In this document: positions 8,588 to 15,604 of the stretch, in pieces
Position numbering within the stretch: the stretch's first letter is position 1
Layout of the letters: each line of letters starts with the position of its first letter
NCBI GenBank assembly: GCA_902776605.1
Contig: CACYQQ010000005.1
Coordinates: 1 to 37,845, forward strand
Reading direction: 5' to 3'
Length of the DNA stretch: 37,845 bases
From: an uncultured Bacteroidales bacterium
Lineage (GTDB): Bacteria > Bacteroidota > Bacteroidia > Bacteroidales > UBA3663
Notes under the pieces: generated by a model
Told to the model about the DNA's origin: nothing
Databases searched by the model: none
What the model saw: the letters and a program-made list of their open reading frames with translations, nothing else
Translations under genes and position numbers: made by a program

Positions 8588-9190
8588 ATAAAAAAGAGCT
8601 ACATCTTCGAGTTTTGTTGGCAATTTATGCAATAATCGCTGAATAATTCGATTAAATCGCTGAAAATGCTCCTATGACAAGCCTTATTTCGAAGCTATTA
8701 TTCCCTTTGTGCGCCCCGTTTTCATCCCCGTTGGGCGACTACCGACGGGAGATTCCGTCTCCAAGTGGAATTTTCTGCTCCAACGCCTCACGCCAGGAAT
8801 ATTTTTCCAATAAGCACACCGAAGGAGCATAATTCCCTCACCGTAGGCGCATAAAAGGAAGAGCGAAAGACAAAATTTCTACACTTACCGAATCTTCTTA
8901 GTCAAATATTCTGCTCCCGCAGTTGTATTCAATTCGGTGTCACAGGTGTCATTATGGGCCTTAGTCATTAAGGTCATTAACGCTACAATCATCTACTTCT
9001 CCTCCCCCTTCCCTCCCTTTGACTTTCTACCGACCTTCTCCCTTCTTGCTCCCTTTAAAAGGCAGCAAGAAGGCAGAAGGTCAACCTCAAACCAACCATA
9101 GATCAACGGGAGCAGAATAGGATGAAAGGAGTATCGAGCCATTCAAAATGGAGTCTCTTCAGTCCTTATTGATTATCAGCCTATTAAATA
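8588..9190. other. Gene-free interval with small hairpins
   Basis: No credible coding sequence was found in either strand. It holds a short hairpin GACGG/CCGTC near 8744-8759, loosely periodic GTCATTA repeats near 8937-8985, and the long inverted repeat at 9032-9082 listed separately. Confidence 0.5.
9032..9082. repeat. Dispersed hairpin repeat A, copy 1
   Basis: This is a 51-bp near-perfect inverted repeat: GACCTTCT (9032-9039) with AGAAGGTC (9075-9082), CCTTCTTGCT (9041-9050) with AGCAAGAAGG (9064-9073), and CCTTT with AAAGG at the tip. The only unpaired arm positions are two C-C mismatches (9040/9074 and 9051/9063). The core recurs at 28705-28738 with one difference. No U-run follows, so it is not a classic terminator. 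Confidence 0.85.
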
Positions 9191-9202
9191 CTTATCAAAT
9201 AG

Positions 9203-9257
9203 TTATCCATAGAGTTATCAACATAGTTATGAACAAAATTGTTAATAACTATTCACA
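9203..9257. repeat. 12-bp-spaced cluster of DnaA-box-like sites
   Basis: TTATCCATA (9203), TTATCAACA (9215) and TTATGAACA (9227) follow each other with an exact 12-base period. The inverse box TGTTAATAA (9240) and CTATTCACA (9249) come next. Against the consensus TTATCCACA each has one to three mismatches. The surroundings are very AT-rich. It could be a replication-origin element, a DnaA-responsive promoter region, or an AT satellite; no dnaA or replication gene is nearby and gene orientation does not switch here. Confidence 0.4.
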
Positions 9258-9273
9258 AAAATACACCCAAACC

Positions 9274-9306
9274 CTTGGATATTTCCCTGAAATACAGTAT
9301 ATTTGC
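9274..9306 (+). promoter_or_regulatory. Promoter of the structured RNA (CTTG-N20-TATATTTGC)
   Basis: CTTG at 9274-9277 (three of four to TTTG) is separated by 20 bases from TATATTTGC at 9298-9306, the Bacteroidota housekeeping spacing. Predicted transcription start is near 9311-9313, exactly at the first hairpin. Confidence 0.6.
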
Positions 9307-9310
9307 CGCA

Positions 9311-9590
9311 TCAATGAGCCACAGCGGTGGAACCACTCATTGATTTTATTAATCAAAGACGCTTACACGTCAATATCTTCGAATCGAAATCTCGCAAATT
9401 TCCGTCTACTTGAAGGTTTGGCAACGTAATCGTCCATTGTTAGTTAGTAGTATGAATGCATTCTAGTATTTTGCTAGAACGGCATCTATACTTTTTCTGA
9501 CGTGGACTTTCGAACGTTGCTTATCCAAGTAGATGGCAATGCGAGAGCCACGATTCAGATAAGCAACTAGTAAGGAGTCCCCGTCTTTTT
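9311..9590 (+). ncRNA. Candidate structured small RNA, about 280 nt
   Basis: The region downstream of a good promoter has no convincing ORF but dense pairing. Hairpin 1 is ATCAATGAG (9310-9318) with CTCATTGAT (9336-9344). Hairpin 2 spans 9450-9491 (GTAT/ATAC, ATGC/GCAT, TTCTAG/CTAGAA) and is followed by TTTTTCT. Hairpin 3 spans 9499-9585: GACGTGGACT with AGTCCCCGTC and GTTGCTTATC with GATAAGCAAC, followed by TTTTT, so it looks like the terminator. TCTACTTG (9405-9412) can also pair with CAAGTAGA (9526-9533) in the hairpin 3 loop, a possible pseudoknot. No tmRNA, RNase P or SRP signature is visible. A 6S-like or Bacteroidales-specific RNA is possible; identity is open. Confidence 0.5.
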
Positions 9591-9633
9591 ATTATTCATA
9601 AGCTAAGGGATGACGCTATTAACTCATTTTATT

Positions 9634-9972
9634 ATGAAAACAAAGTATTTGATGATTTCCGTTCTCTCCTTGTTTTTCTTCTCTTGTGAATCAAAAAAGA
9701 CCAACGCAGAACAAGCCGTGGACAATGCCGTGAAAATCCATGAACAATACATCAAGGATATGAACAATGCAAAAACTAAGGATGAGGCCCAAGCAATTCA
9801 TAAAGAATATCGTGAGCATCTCAAATTTGAATCTACAAAAGTATCCAAAGAGGAACAAGACGAATTTCTCAAAAATGCAGATTGGGAGACCATAAAAAAA
9901 GCAAATGAGGCGTCTGAAAAAGCAAGGGAAGCCAGAGAAAATGCCAAAAAGAGATTTAGAAAGAATAATTAA
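9634..9972 (+). CDS. Small helical lipoprotein of unknown function
   Basis: The 112-residue product from the ATG at 9634 has a lipoprotein signal peptide (MKTKYLMISVLSLFFFSC, with acylated Cys18) and a mature part of highly charged Lys/Glu/Ala-rich helix that ends in an Arg/Lys-rich tail. An upstream ATG at 9610 would add eight residues before the signal and is less likely. I recognise no domain. The helical repetition AEQAVDNAVKIHEQYIKDMN suggests a coiled coil or helical bundle in the periplasm or on the outer membrane. It is convergent with the methyltransferase fusion gene, and the two share the bidirectional terminator at 10094-10150. Confidence 0.7.
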   Translation: MKTKYLMISVLSLFFFSCESKKTNAEQAVDNAVKIHEQYIKDMNNAKTKDEAQAIHKEYREHLKFESTKVSKEEQDEFLKNADWETIKKANEASEKAREARENAKKRFRKNN

Positions 9973-10093
9973 ACGTTATTATATCCTTTCGATAGTGATT
10001 CCCCAAACGCAAATTTTGTTTTAGCTATAATATTACTTTGATTTGACTGATAGCTCATACTTATTTTGCGTCTGAGTGTTGATTAACGACATA

Positions 10094-10150
10094 AAAAATA
10101 ACGGATATGAAGGAAGAGGCTTAAGCCCTTTCTTCATATCCGTTATTTTT
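10094..10150. terminator. Bidirectional intrinsic terminator
   Basis: Perfect 19-bp arms (10094-10112 and 10132-10150) with an inner GGCTTAAGCC end in A-run/T-run on both sides. It lies between the convergent lipoprotein and methyltransferase fusion genes and can serve both strands. Confidence 0.9.
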
Positions 10151-10209
10151 GGCATTCTACCAAAGTAGTGACCGATTGCTATTATTGGCTATCTCCCCAA
10201 AAGCCCTAT

Positions 10210-13095
10210 TTATCGACCACTTTCTTGTAGTGAATCCTCTTTTGCTTTCATCAACTCCTTAGCGCAGGCGACAGCTTGGTTGGCATTGTCGGTGTAGGCG
10301 TCGGCGCCGATGCGGTCGCAGAACTCCTGGGTGACAGGAGCGCCGCCAATCATGACTTTGACCTGGTCGCGGATGCCGGCCTCCTCGAGGGCGCGGATCA
10401 CTTCGGGCATGTAGGTCATGGTGGTGGTGAGGAGGGCCGACATACTGAGGATGTCGGCGTGTTCACGTTTCACCGCCTCGACGAACTTCTCAGCAGGAAC
10501 ATCGATGCCGAGGTCAACGACCTCAAAACCAGAGCCTTCGAGCATCGAGATGACGAGGTTCTTGCCGATGTCGTGGAGGTCGCCTTTGACCGTACCTACC
10601 ACCACTTTGCCGAGGCTCTCCATCTGCCCGTTGCCGCCATGCGCGGTTTGGTACTCCTTGATGAGCGCCATGGCCGCCTTCATGGTTTTGCCTGCCATAA
10701 GCAGTTGAGGCACAAAGGCTTTACCCTCCTCGAAGCGTTTGCCCAGAATGCCCATTGCGCCTATCATCTCGTTGATGATATCGGTGCCCGGCAGACCGTC
10801 GGCCAACATCTTCTGCACCAAGGGAGTGGCATCGTTCGCCTTGCCCGACAGGATGGCTTGCTGCAAAGGAGTGACCGAAGGAGCCGAATCGGCCGAAGCC
10901 GGCGAAGCGGTGGTCGAAGCAGAAGCCGACGCAACAGCAGGCCATTTGCCTGGTATTCGGGGACTTACGAAGCAACCCGGAGCGGTTTCGACCAACTGAG
11001 CAAGAGCACGCATGTGACCATCGTGCGTACCGCAACAACCGCCCACGATGTTAACGAGATGTTCGTCGAACATCGGCCACATCTGCCGCTGGAAGAGGTC
11101 GGGTTGGGTAGGGAACACGCCATCGGCATCGGGAATGCCCGCATTGGGGAAGACCGAGATATAATAAGGCGTCTCGGAGGCGAGGCGACGGGTGAGGTCG
11201 GTCACCATCGGGATGTCGGGATTGCAGTTGATGCCCACCGAGAGGACATGATAGTCGGGGTGCAACTGCTTGCAGAAGTCAATCACATTCTGTCCCACCA
11301 TGTTGAAGCCTTCGGGCGTGCGCACCGTGAAACTCAGGAAGATAGGCACACGGATGCCCGTCTTCTGCATCGCAGCCATGGCGGCATGGAGATAGGCTTC
11401 ACAGTTCTGCGTGTCGAAGATGGTCTCGTTCAACACGCCATCGACGCCAGCTTCGAGTTGCGCCTCGATCTGCTCTTGGTAGATGGACATGAGTTGCTCG
11501 AAGTTGAGCGATGCGCCCTCCATCGAGATGGTCTCGCGCGTAGGACCGGCACCACCCAACACGTAGCGCGGTTTGTCGGGGTTGGCCAATGTGAAAGCGT
11601 CGGCCAACTGACGTGCCAGCCGACAAGCTGCCAGATTGATTTCACGTGTCCGGTCGGCAAACTGTGCCGGCAACGAACAACGTTGCGCATTGAACGTATT
11701 GGAGGTAATGATGTCCGACCCAGCGGCCAGGAAACGACGGTAGATGTCGCCGATGACGTCCGGGCGCTCGATACTCAGGAACTCGTTGCTGCCACTGGTG
11801 CCCGTGAGGTGGAGGGCATGGATGGTAGTGCCCATGGCGCCGTCGAAAATCAGAATACGTTGGCGCATCAACTCCTCCAATGGGGGACGATTCACCGCCA
11901 AGGGGGCGACGTCGGTAGGCGCAAACTGATTGAGTGCCAACGCCGTACCACGTGGACGCATCTTGCTGGCGCGCACCTCGGCAATGATGCGTTGCGCCTC
12001 TTCGACCTCCTGCTCGTTGTGGAAGTCCATCTCCAGATGCACGCCCTCGGTACCGATGGCCTCCAGAAGAGGTTTCAGTTCGGGCAACGTGACCCACGAG
12101 ATAAGCACACTCTTGCCCCCAGCCAGAATGCGGCGGTAGAGGTCGTACCACTTGGGCGATCCACCTTGCGGTTCGCCGACACCAGGAGTCCACTGGATAG
12201 CCTTCAACTCCTTGATTTCCAACAACGCAGGCAAGTGATGCATGGCTCCCACACCGTCCAGATGATAAATGGTATAGGGGATGCGCTGACATTGCTCGCG
12301 GATGAAAGGTTGGACGAAACGGCGATAATCCTCGTCGCTCAACATGGTCGAGAGATCACATTGCAACTTGGTCATCTTGCCAGGTGCCCATGCCGAGAAG
12401 TAGCAGAAAGCCATCTCGCCATCCTCCTCCCGGATGATGTCGTAGAGTTCGTCGAACACCTGGAAATAGATGTCGTTGATGCGTTGCATCTGGTCGAGCA
12501 AGACCTCGGGTTGCTCCATGATGTCCATCATCACTCGGTCGGTGCCCTTCATGCCTGCCAGCACGTCGATGCCCTCCATCAGGTCGGGCATACCCACATA
12601 GTAGTGGCCTTGCGCCTTCTCCTTGCAGGCTTGGAGCAATGCTTTGTGCAACAAGTAGTTGGGATGATTGGGGTTGAACTGGAAGTCGTCCGTATAATGG
12701 GGGTCGGGGTGAATCCAGATGGTATCGTCGCCCCCCTCAAACTGAGCCCCCAGAATAGCCGACATCGACCCCGGTCCCAACTGCGTGTTGGCGACAGGCA
12801 ACATATCGGCCTTGAGACAGGAGTGGCCGACATACCAATCCAGATAGTTGGCGCGCCACTCGGGGTCGAACCATTTCTGGTCATTGTCCCGAGGCACAGG
12901 GGCACCAGGGATGACATTGCCCGTGCCGAAACCCGTCGAAGTGGCCTCTTGCACCGGAGCCTCGCCAGCATAAGGTCCATGAGGCTGGACGCCCACCTGA
13001 AAGTGCTCCCACATATTGAGCACAATGCCCTTGTGGTTCCACCAATCTATATAGTGCTGTTTAGTTTCAGCCAAGTTTTCTTTCCACGTCTTCAT
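10210..13095 (-). CDS. Fusion: UroD-like methyltransferase + homocysteine S-methyltransferase + corrinoid-binding protein
   Basis: One uninterrupted 961-residue frame. Residues 1-375 resemble the UroD-like family linked to corrinoid methyl transfer (YHLDGVGAMHHL at 277-288, KAIQWTPGVGEP at 298-309). Residues about 410-705 are a homocysteine S-methyltransferase barrel: FDGAMGT at 417-423, plus the three zinc-ligand cysteines as in MetH, Cys624 (GINCNP) and Cys687/688 (GGCCG). An Ala/Ser/Pro linker (about 710-742) leads to the B12 helical cap (743-818) and the cobalamin Rossmann domain with DLHDIG (839-844; His841 as lower cobalt ligand). Unlike MetH there is no pterin-binding and no SAM reactivation domain. 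The likely job is to take methyl from an unknown donor through bound corrinoid to homocysteine in the cytoplasm. The ATG is at 13093-13095, 92 bases after GH31. No cobalamin riboswitch is visible. Confidence 0.88.
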   Translation of the reverse strand: MKTWKENLAETKQHYIDWWNHKGIVLNMWEHFQVGVQPHGPYAGEAPVQEATSTGFGTGNVIPGAPVPRDNDQKWFDPEWRANYLDWYVGHSCLKADMLPVANTQLGPGSMSAILGAQFEGGDDTIWIHPDPHYTDDFQFNPNHPNYLLHKALLQACKEKAQGHYYVGMPDLMEGIDVLAGMKGTDRVMMDIMEQPEVLLDQMQRINDIYFQVFDELYDIIREEDGEMAFCYFSAWAPGKMTKLQCDLSTMLSDEDYRRFVQPFIREQCQRIPYTIYHLDGVGAMHHLPALLEIKELKAIQWTPGVGEPQGGSPKWYDLYRRILAGGKSVLISWVTLPELKPLLEAIGTEGVHLEMDFHNEQEVEEAQRIIAEVRASKMRPRGTALALNQFAPTDVAPLAVNRPPLEELMRQRILIFDGAMGTTIHALHLTGTSGSNEFLSIERPDVIGDIYRRFLAAGSDIITSNTFNAQRCSLPAQFADRTREINLAACRLARQLADAFTLANPDKPRYVLGGAGPTRETISMEGASLNFEQLMSIYQEQIEAQLEAGVDGVLNETIFDTQNCEAYLHAAMAAMQKTGIRVPIFLSFTVRTPEGFNMVGQNVIDFCKQLHPDYHVLSVGINCNPDIPMVTDLTRRLASETPYYISVFPNAGIPDADGVFPTQPDLFQRQMWPMFDEHLVNIVGGCCGTHDGHMRALAQLVETAPGCFVSPRIPGKWPAVASASASTTASPASADSAPSVTPLQQAILSGKANDATPLVQKMLADGLPGTDIINEMIGAMGILGKRFEEGKAFVPQLLMAGKTMKAAMALIKEYQTAHGGNGQMESLGKVVVGTVKGDLHDIGKNLVISMLEGSGFEVVDLGIDVPAEKFVEAVKREHADILSMSALLTTTMTYMPEVIRALEEAGIRDQVKVMIGGAPVTQEFCDRIGADAYTDNANQAVACAKELMKAKEDSLQESGR

Positions 13096-13104
13096 AGCTT
13101 TGTG

Positions 13105-13175
13105 TTTTATAAATTATAGTTACTATAATTATAATGACTATAGTAACTATAGATATTATAGAGAATAACTAATAA
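13105..13175. repeat. AT-rich inverted repeat between GH31 and the methyltransferase fusion
   Basis: ATAGTTACTAT and its perfect reverse complement ATAGTAACTAT are separated by 13 bases. They lie in a string of roughly 9-bp-periodic ACTATA/AATAACT units. It belongs to the general class of short-period intergenic satellites seen across the window. Confidence 0.6.
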
Positions 13176-13187
13176 CTCGTTGAGCGC

Positions 13188-15461
13188 TTAGATTTCCAAC
13201 CCTTTGAAATCGGACGTAATACGCAGTGTCACAACATCATCGGTCGAATACTCATCGGTGCACTGGATGTCGTGCGACAGGAGGGGTATCTCTGCCTCGG
13301 AACGGACAAAGACGGGCATTTGCTTCAAAGGCACTTCAACCCCATAGTACCATCGACCACCTTGCCAATGCTCGCCCGTGAAGAGGTGAATCCATTCACC
13401 CTCAGGGAGATAAATATCTCGGCGGTTGTCGGAATTCATCACGGGACAGACCAAGAAGGTGTCGCCAAAGTAATATTCATCGTCGATGTGCCAGACGGTG
13501 CGGTCGGCGGGATGGTGATAGAGCAAGGCGCGCACCATCGGATAACCCGTCCGAGTGCACTTCTCGGCCTGTTGGACAATGTAGGGCAACAAGCGGTAAC
13601 GCAATCGCCACCAACGTTTTACGATAGGCGCAATGGTTGGATATTCCCATGGTTCGCGTTTGCAGGTGCCATGATAGCGCATGTGGGAAGTGAAGACACC
13701 GAACTGGGTCCATCGCACATAGATATCGTCGTGCAGCGGCGAGTTCATGAAGTTGGGCAACGAGTGGAAACCCGGCACGTCGTGACTCCAGAACGAGAAG
13801 CCCGACAGACCGAAATGCAAACCACCCTTCAAACTACCTGCCATGCCGTCCCACGAGTGGGCAGAGTCGCCGCCCCAATGCAGTGGATAACGTTGTCCAC
13901 CTGCCCAAGCCGAACGCCCCCAAACAATGCCGTCCCCACACACTTGGCGCGTCACGTCGTAGGCAGAACGTTGATAAAGAATGGAATAGATATTGTTCAA
14001 CTGCTCGGGCGTACGACCATCATGATAGTGCGCATCCATGTGAATATTCTCGCCGAAATCGGTCTTGATGCAAGTCACGCCCATCTCCAGAAGTCGGCGC
14101 AGGAGTCCTTGGTACCACTTCACAGCCTCGGGGTTGGTGAAGTCGATGGTGCCAGCATAGTCGAGGGTTGAGAAGTTGGAGCCCGAACCATTGCTCTTAC
14201 GGTTGGGACGAGGGGCAATATAATTATGTTCGACGGCTTCGGCCAACTGTTCAGCAGCCTCGGCCACATAAGGTAACTGCCAGAGCGAGACGCGAAAACC
14301 CTGTTTCAAGAGGTCCTGCACAAAGCCCTTCGGGTCGGGGAAACGCTCCTCGTTGAACTTCCACTCACACAACCAGTCGGTCTTGAACCACCCCGTGTCG
14401 AGGTGAATCACGTCACACGGATAATGCTCCTGACGGAGACGTCGGCAGATGCCATTCACCTCATCGGCCGAGAAATAGCTCATGCGGCTCATCCAGATGC
14501 CGAAACTCCAAAGTGGCAACATGGGCGAGAAACCTGTCAGCTGTCGGTAGTGATACTGGATGCGCTCGGGCGTCCCGCCTCCTATCACGAAGACATCCAT
14601 CTGCGGTTCTTCGCTCAGGAACTGGGTGGAGCGGGTCGAGTGGTCGGCCAACGACATCTTGCTATAAGCCGATGTGTGATAGAACATTGCGTACATGCGG
14701 CTGCTCATGTAGAACGGCACATTCTTGTAGCAACGGCGATTGTTCACGCCCTGTCCATCCTGATTCTTGAGTTGGAAGGTGCGACCCGAGAGGTCCATCT
14801 TGGTGAACCGCTCTCCACTGCCCACAAAGCATTCATCCGCCTGGCACTCTACCGAGAGTGTGATGCTGTCTATCTTTCCGTTCCGTTGCACATAGGCCAA
14901 CGGCAGGGCATCGTACCTTGGGGGCGAGAAATGGTCGTAGGCCGACAAGTGCACCGCCTTGTCGTTGCCCTCTGGATAGAGCGTCAGGTCGAACGTCTCC
15001 TGCGGTGGGGGCAACAGGTCACTCCAGGGGTCGAGTACAGGGGCACGGTTATCCAATCGGGCATAGATCTTACCCTCAGCATCGAGCACCACAAAGAGAT
15101 CCTTTTCGGTCTCTACCACCTGGAGAGGCAGCACCTTGACCGACGGGTCGAAACAGAGCATCTCGTCATTGTCCAAGTCGCCCGTCAAGGCAGCCAAACG
15201 TTGGTCGCTGAGCCGTACGGTGAGGCGCAAAGTCTGGTTGTTATAAAGGCGCAACAAGACCTTATGTTCCACCCTACCGACCTCCTTGTCGGCCTGCATT
15301 TCGTTCTGTTTCAACTGTTTCTGAAAAGGAACGGTGAACACAACGCCCTGTTCCGTCGCCTCCACTCGTGTGGGCCGACAAGCTATCCACAAGGCCTCAT
15401 CGGCTTGCAGATTGGGGTCAAAATCCAGGAAATCGAACAAATGATAATTGGTCTGTTTCAT
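13188..15461 (-). CDS. GH31 family glycosidase, alpha-xylosidase-like
   Basis: The 757-residue protein has the GH31 layout: an N-terminal beta-sandwich (about 1-310, with GSGERFTKMDL), a catalytic barrel (about 310-650) and C-terminal beta domains. IKTDFGE holds the nucleophile Asp468, and HWGGDSAHSW holds the acid/base Asp532. LWSFGIWMSRMSYFSADEV and the KTDFGE form of the nucleophile motif resemble YicI-type alpha-xylosidases rather than alpha-glucosidases (usually WxDMNE). No signal peptide is visible, so it probably acts in the cytoplasm on imported oligosaccharides, such as xyloglucan-derived ones. It is on the same strand as the beta-helix protein upstream and the methyltransferase fusion downstream. 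Xylosidase specificity is inferred. Confidence 0.88.
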   Translation of the reverse strand: MKQTNYHLFDFLDFDPNLQADEALWIACRPTRVEATEQGVVFTVPFQKQLKQNEMQADKEVGRVEHKVLLRLYNNQTLRLTVRLSDQRLAALTGDLDNDEMLCFDPSVKVLPLQVVETEKDLFVVLDAEGKIYARLDNRAPVLDPWSDLLPPPQETFDLTLYPEGNDKAVHLSAYDHFSPPRYDALPLAYVQRNGKIDSITLSVECQADECFVGSGERFTKMDLSGRTFQLKNQDGQGVNNRRCYKNVPFYMSSRMYAMFYHTSAYSKMSLADHSTRSTQFLSEEPQMDVFVIGGGTPERIQYHYRQLTGFSPMLPLWSFGIWMSRMSYFSADEVNGICRRLRQEHYPCDVIHLDTGWFKTDWLCEWKFNEERFPDPKGFVQDLLKQGFRVSLWQLPYVAEAAEQLAEAVEHNYIAPRPNRKSNGSGSNFSTLDYAGTIDFTNPEAVKWYQGLLRRLLEMGVTCIKTDFGENIHMDAHYHDGRTPEQLNNIYSILYQRSAYDVTRQVCGDGIVWGRSAWAGGQRYPLHWGGDSAHSWDGMAGSLKGGLHFGLSGFSFWSHDVPGFHSLPNFMNSPLHDDIYVRWTQFGVFTSHMRYHGTCKREPWEYPTIAPIVKRWWRLRYRLLPYIVQQAEKCTRTGYPMVRALLYHHPADRTVWHIDDEYYFGDTFLVCPVMNSDNRRDIYLPEGEWIHLFTGEHWQGGRWYYGVEVPLKQMPVFVRSEAEIPLLSHDIQCTDEYSTDDVVTLRITSDFKGLEI

Positions 15462-15571
15462 GAGGTGAGAGATGATTATAATGGGATGAATGGGACTATA
15501 TTATTATGAGCGACATGAGGCGAAGAGGACGAAGAGAATGCAAACGACTTTACTCTCTCGAGGATTTTACT

Positions 15572-15590
15572 CCTCCCCTTTACGGGGAGG
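15572..15590. other. GC-rich hairpin between beta-helix and GH31 genes
   Basis: CCTCCCC (15572-15578) and GGGGAGG (15584-15590) surround a TTTAC loop, next to a GGGAGGGGG run. No U-run is present on the minus strand. It may influence expression of the downstream GH31 gene; it resembles the G/C-run flanks of the repeat B copies. Confidence 0.4.
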
Positions 15591-15604
15591 TCGGGAGGGG
15601 GTAT

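Noticed and set aside
9203-9257. Firm call of chromosomal oriC
   Set aside because: Boxes have one to three mismatches, no replication genes are near, and genes on both sides are mostly on the same strand, without the expected divergence.
9148-9429. A 93-codon ORF on the plus strand
   Set aside because: It runs through the DnaA-box-like repeats, the promoter and the first hairpin; the product is low-complexity with no motif.
9311-9590. tmRNA, RNase P RNA or SRP RNA
   Set aside because: No tRNA-like ends with TTCRA arm, no GAGGAAAGTC-type RNase P motif and no GGAAGG-AGCA SRP tip were found.
10210-13095. Annotation as classical metH
   Set aside because: Homocysteine and cobalamin modules are MetH-like, but the pterin-binding and SAM-reactivation domains are absent and a UroD-like domain is present, so the name would mislead.
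10276-13119. A 947-codon open frame on the plus strand opposite the methyltransferase fusion
   Set aside because: The product has no recognisable domain and is rich in His/Arg/Asp in a pattern typical of the antisense of GC-rich codons. The minus-strand frame has clear enzyme motifs along its whole length. The same holds for long antisense frames over rlmI (5761-6777) and GH31 (14403-15509).
13096-13187. Cobalamin riboswitch upstream of the corrinoid protein gene
   Set aside because: The 92-base gap is AT-rich with a simple inverted repeat; no B12-box (GCCACTG-like) motif is visible, and the space is too short for a full riboswitch.
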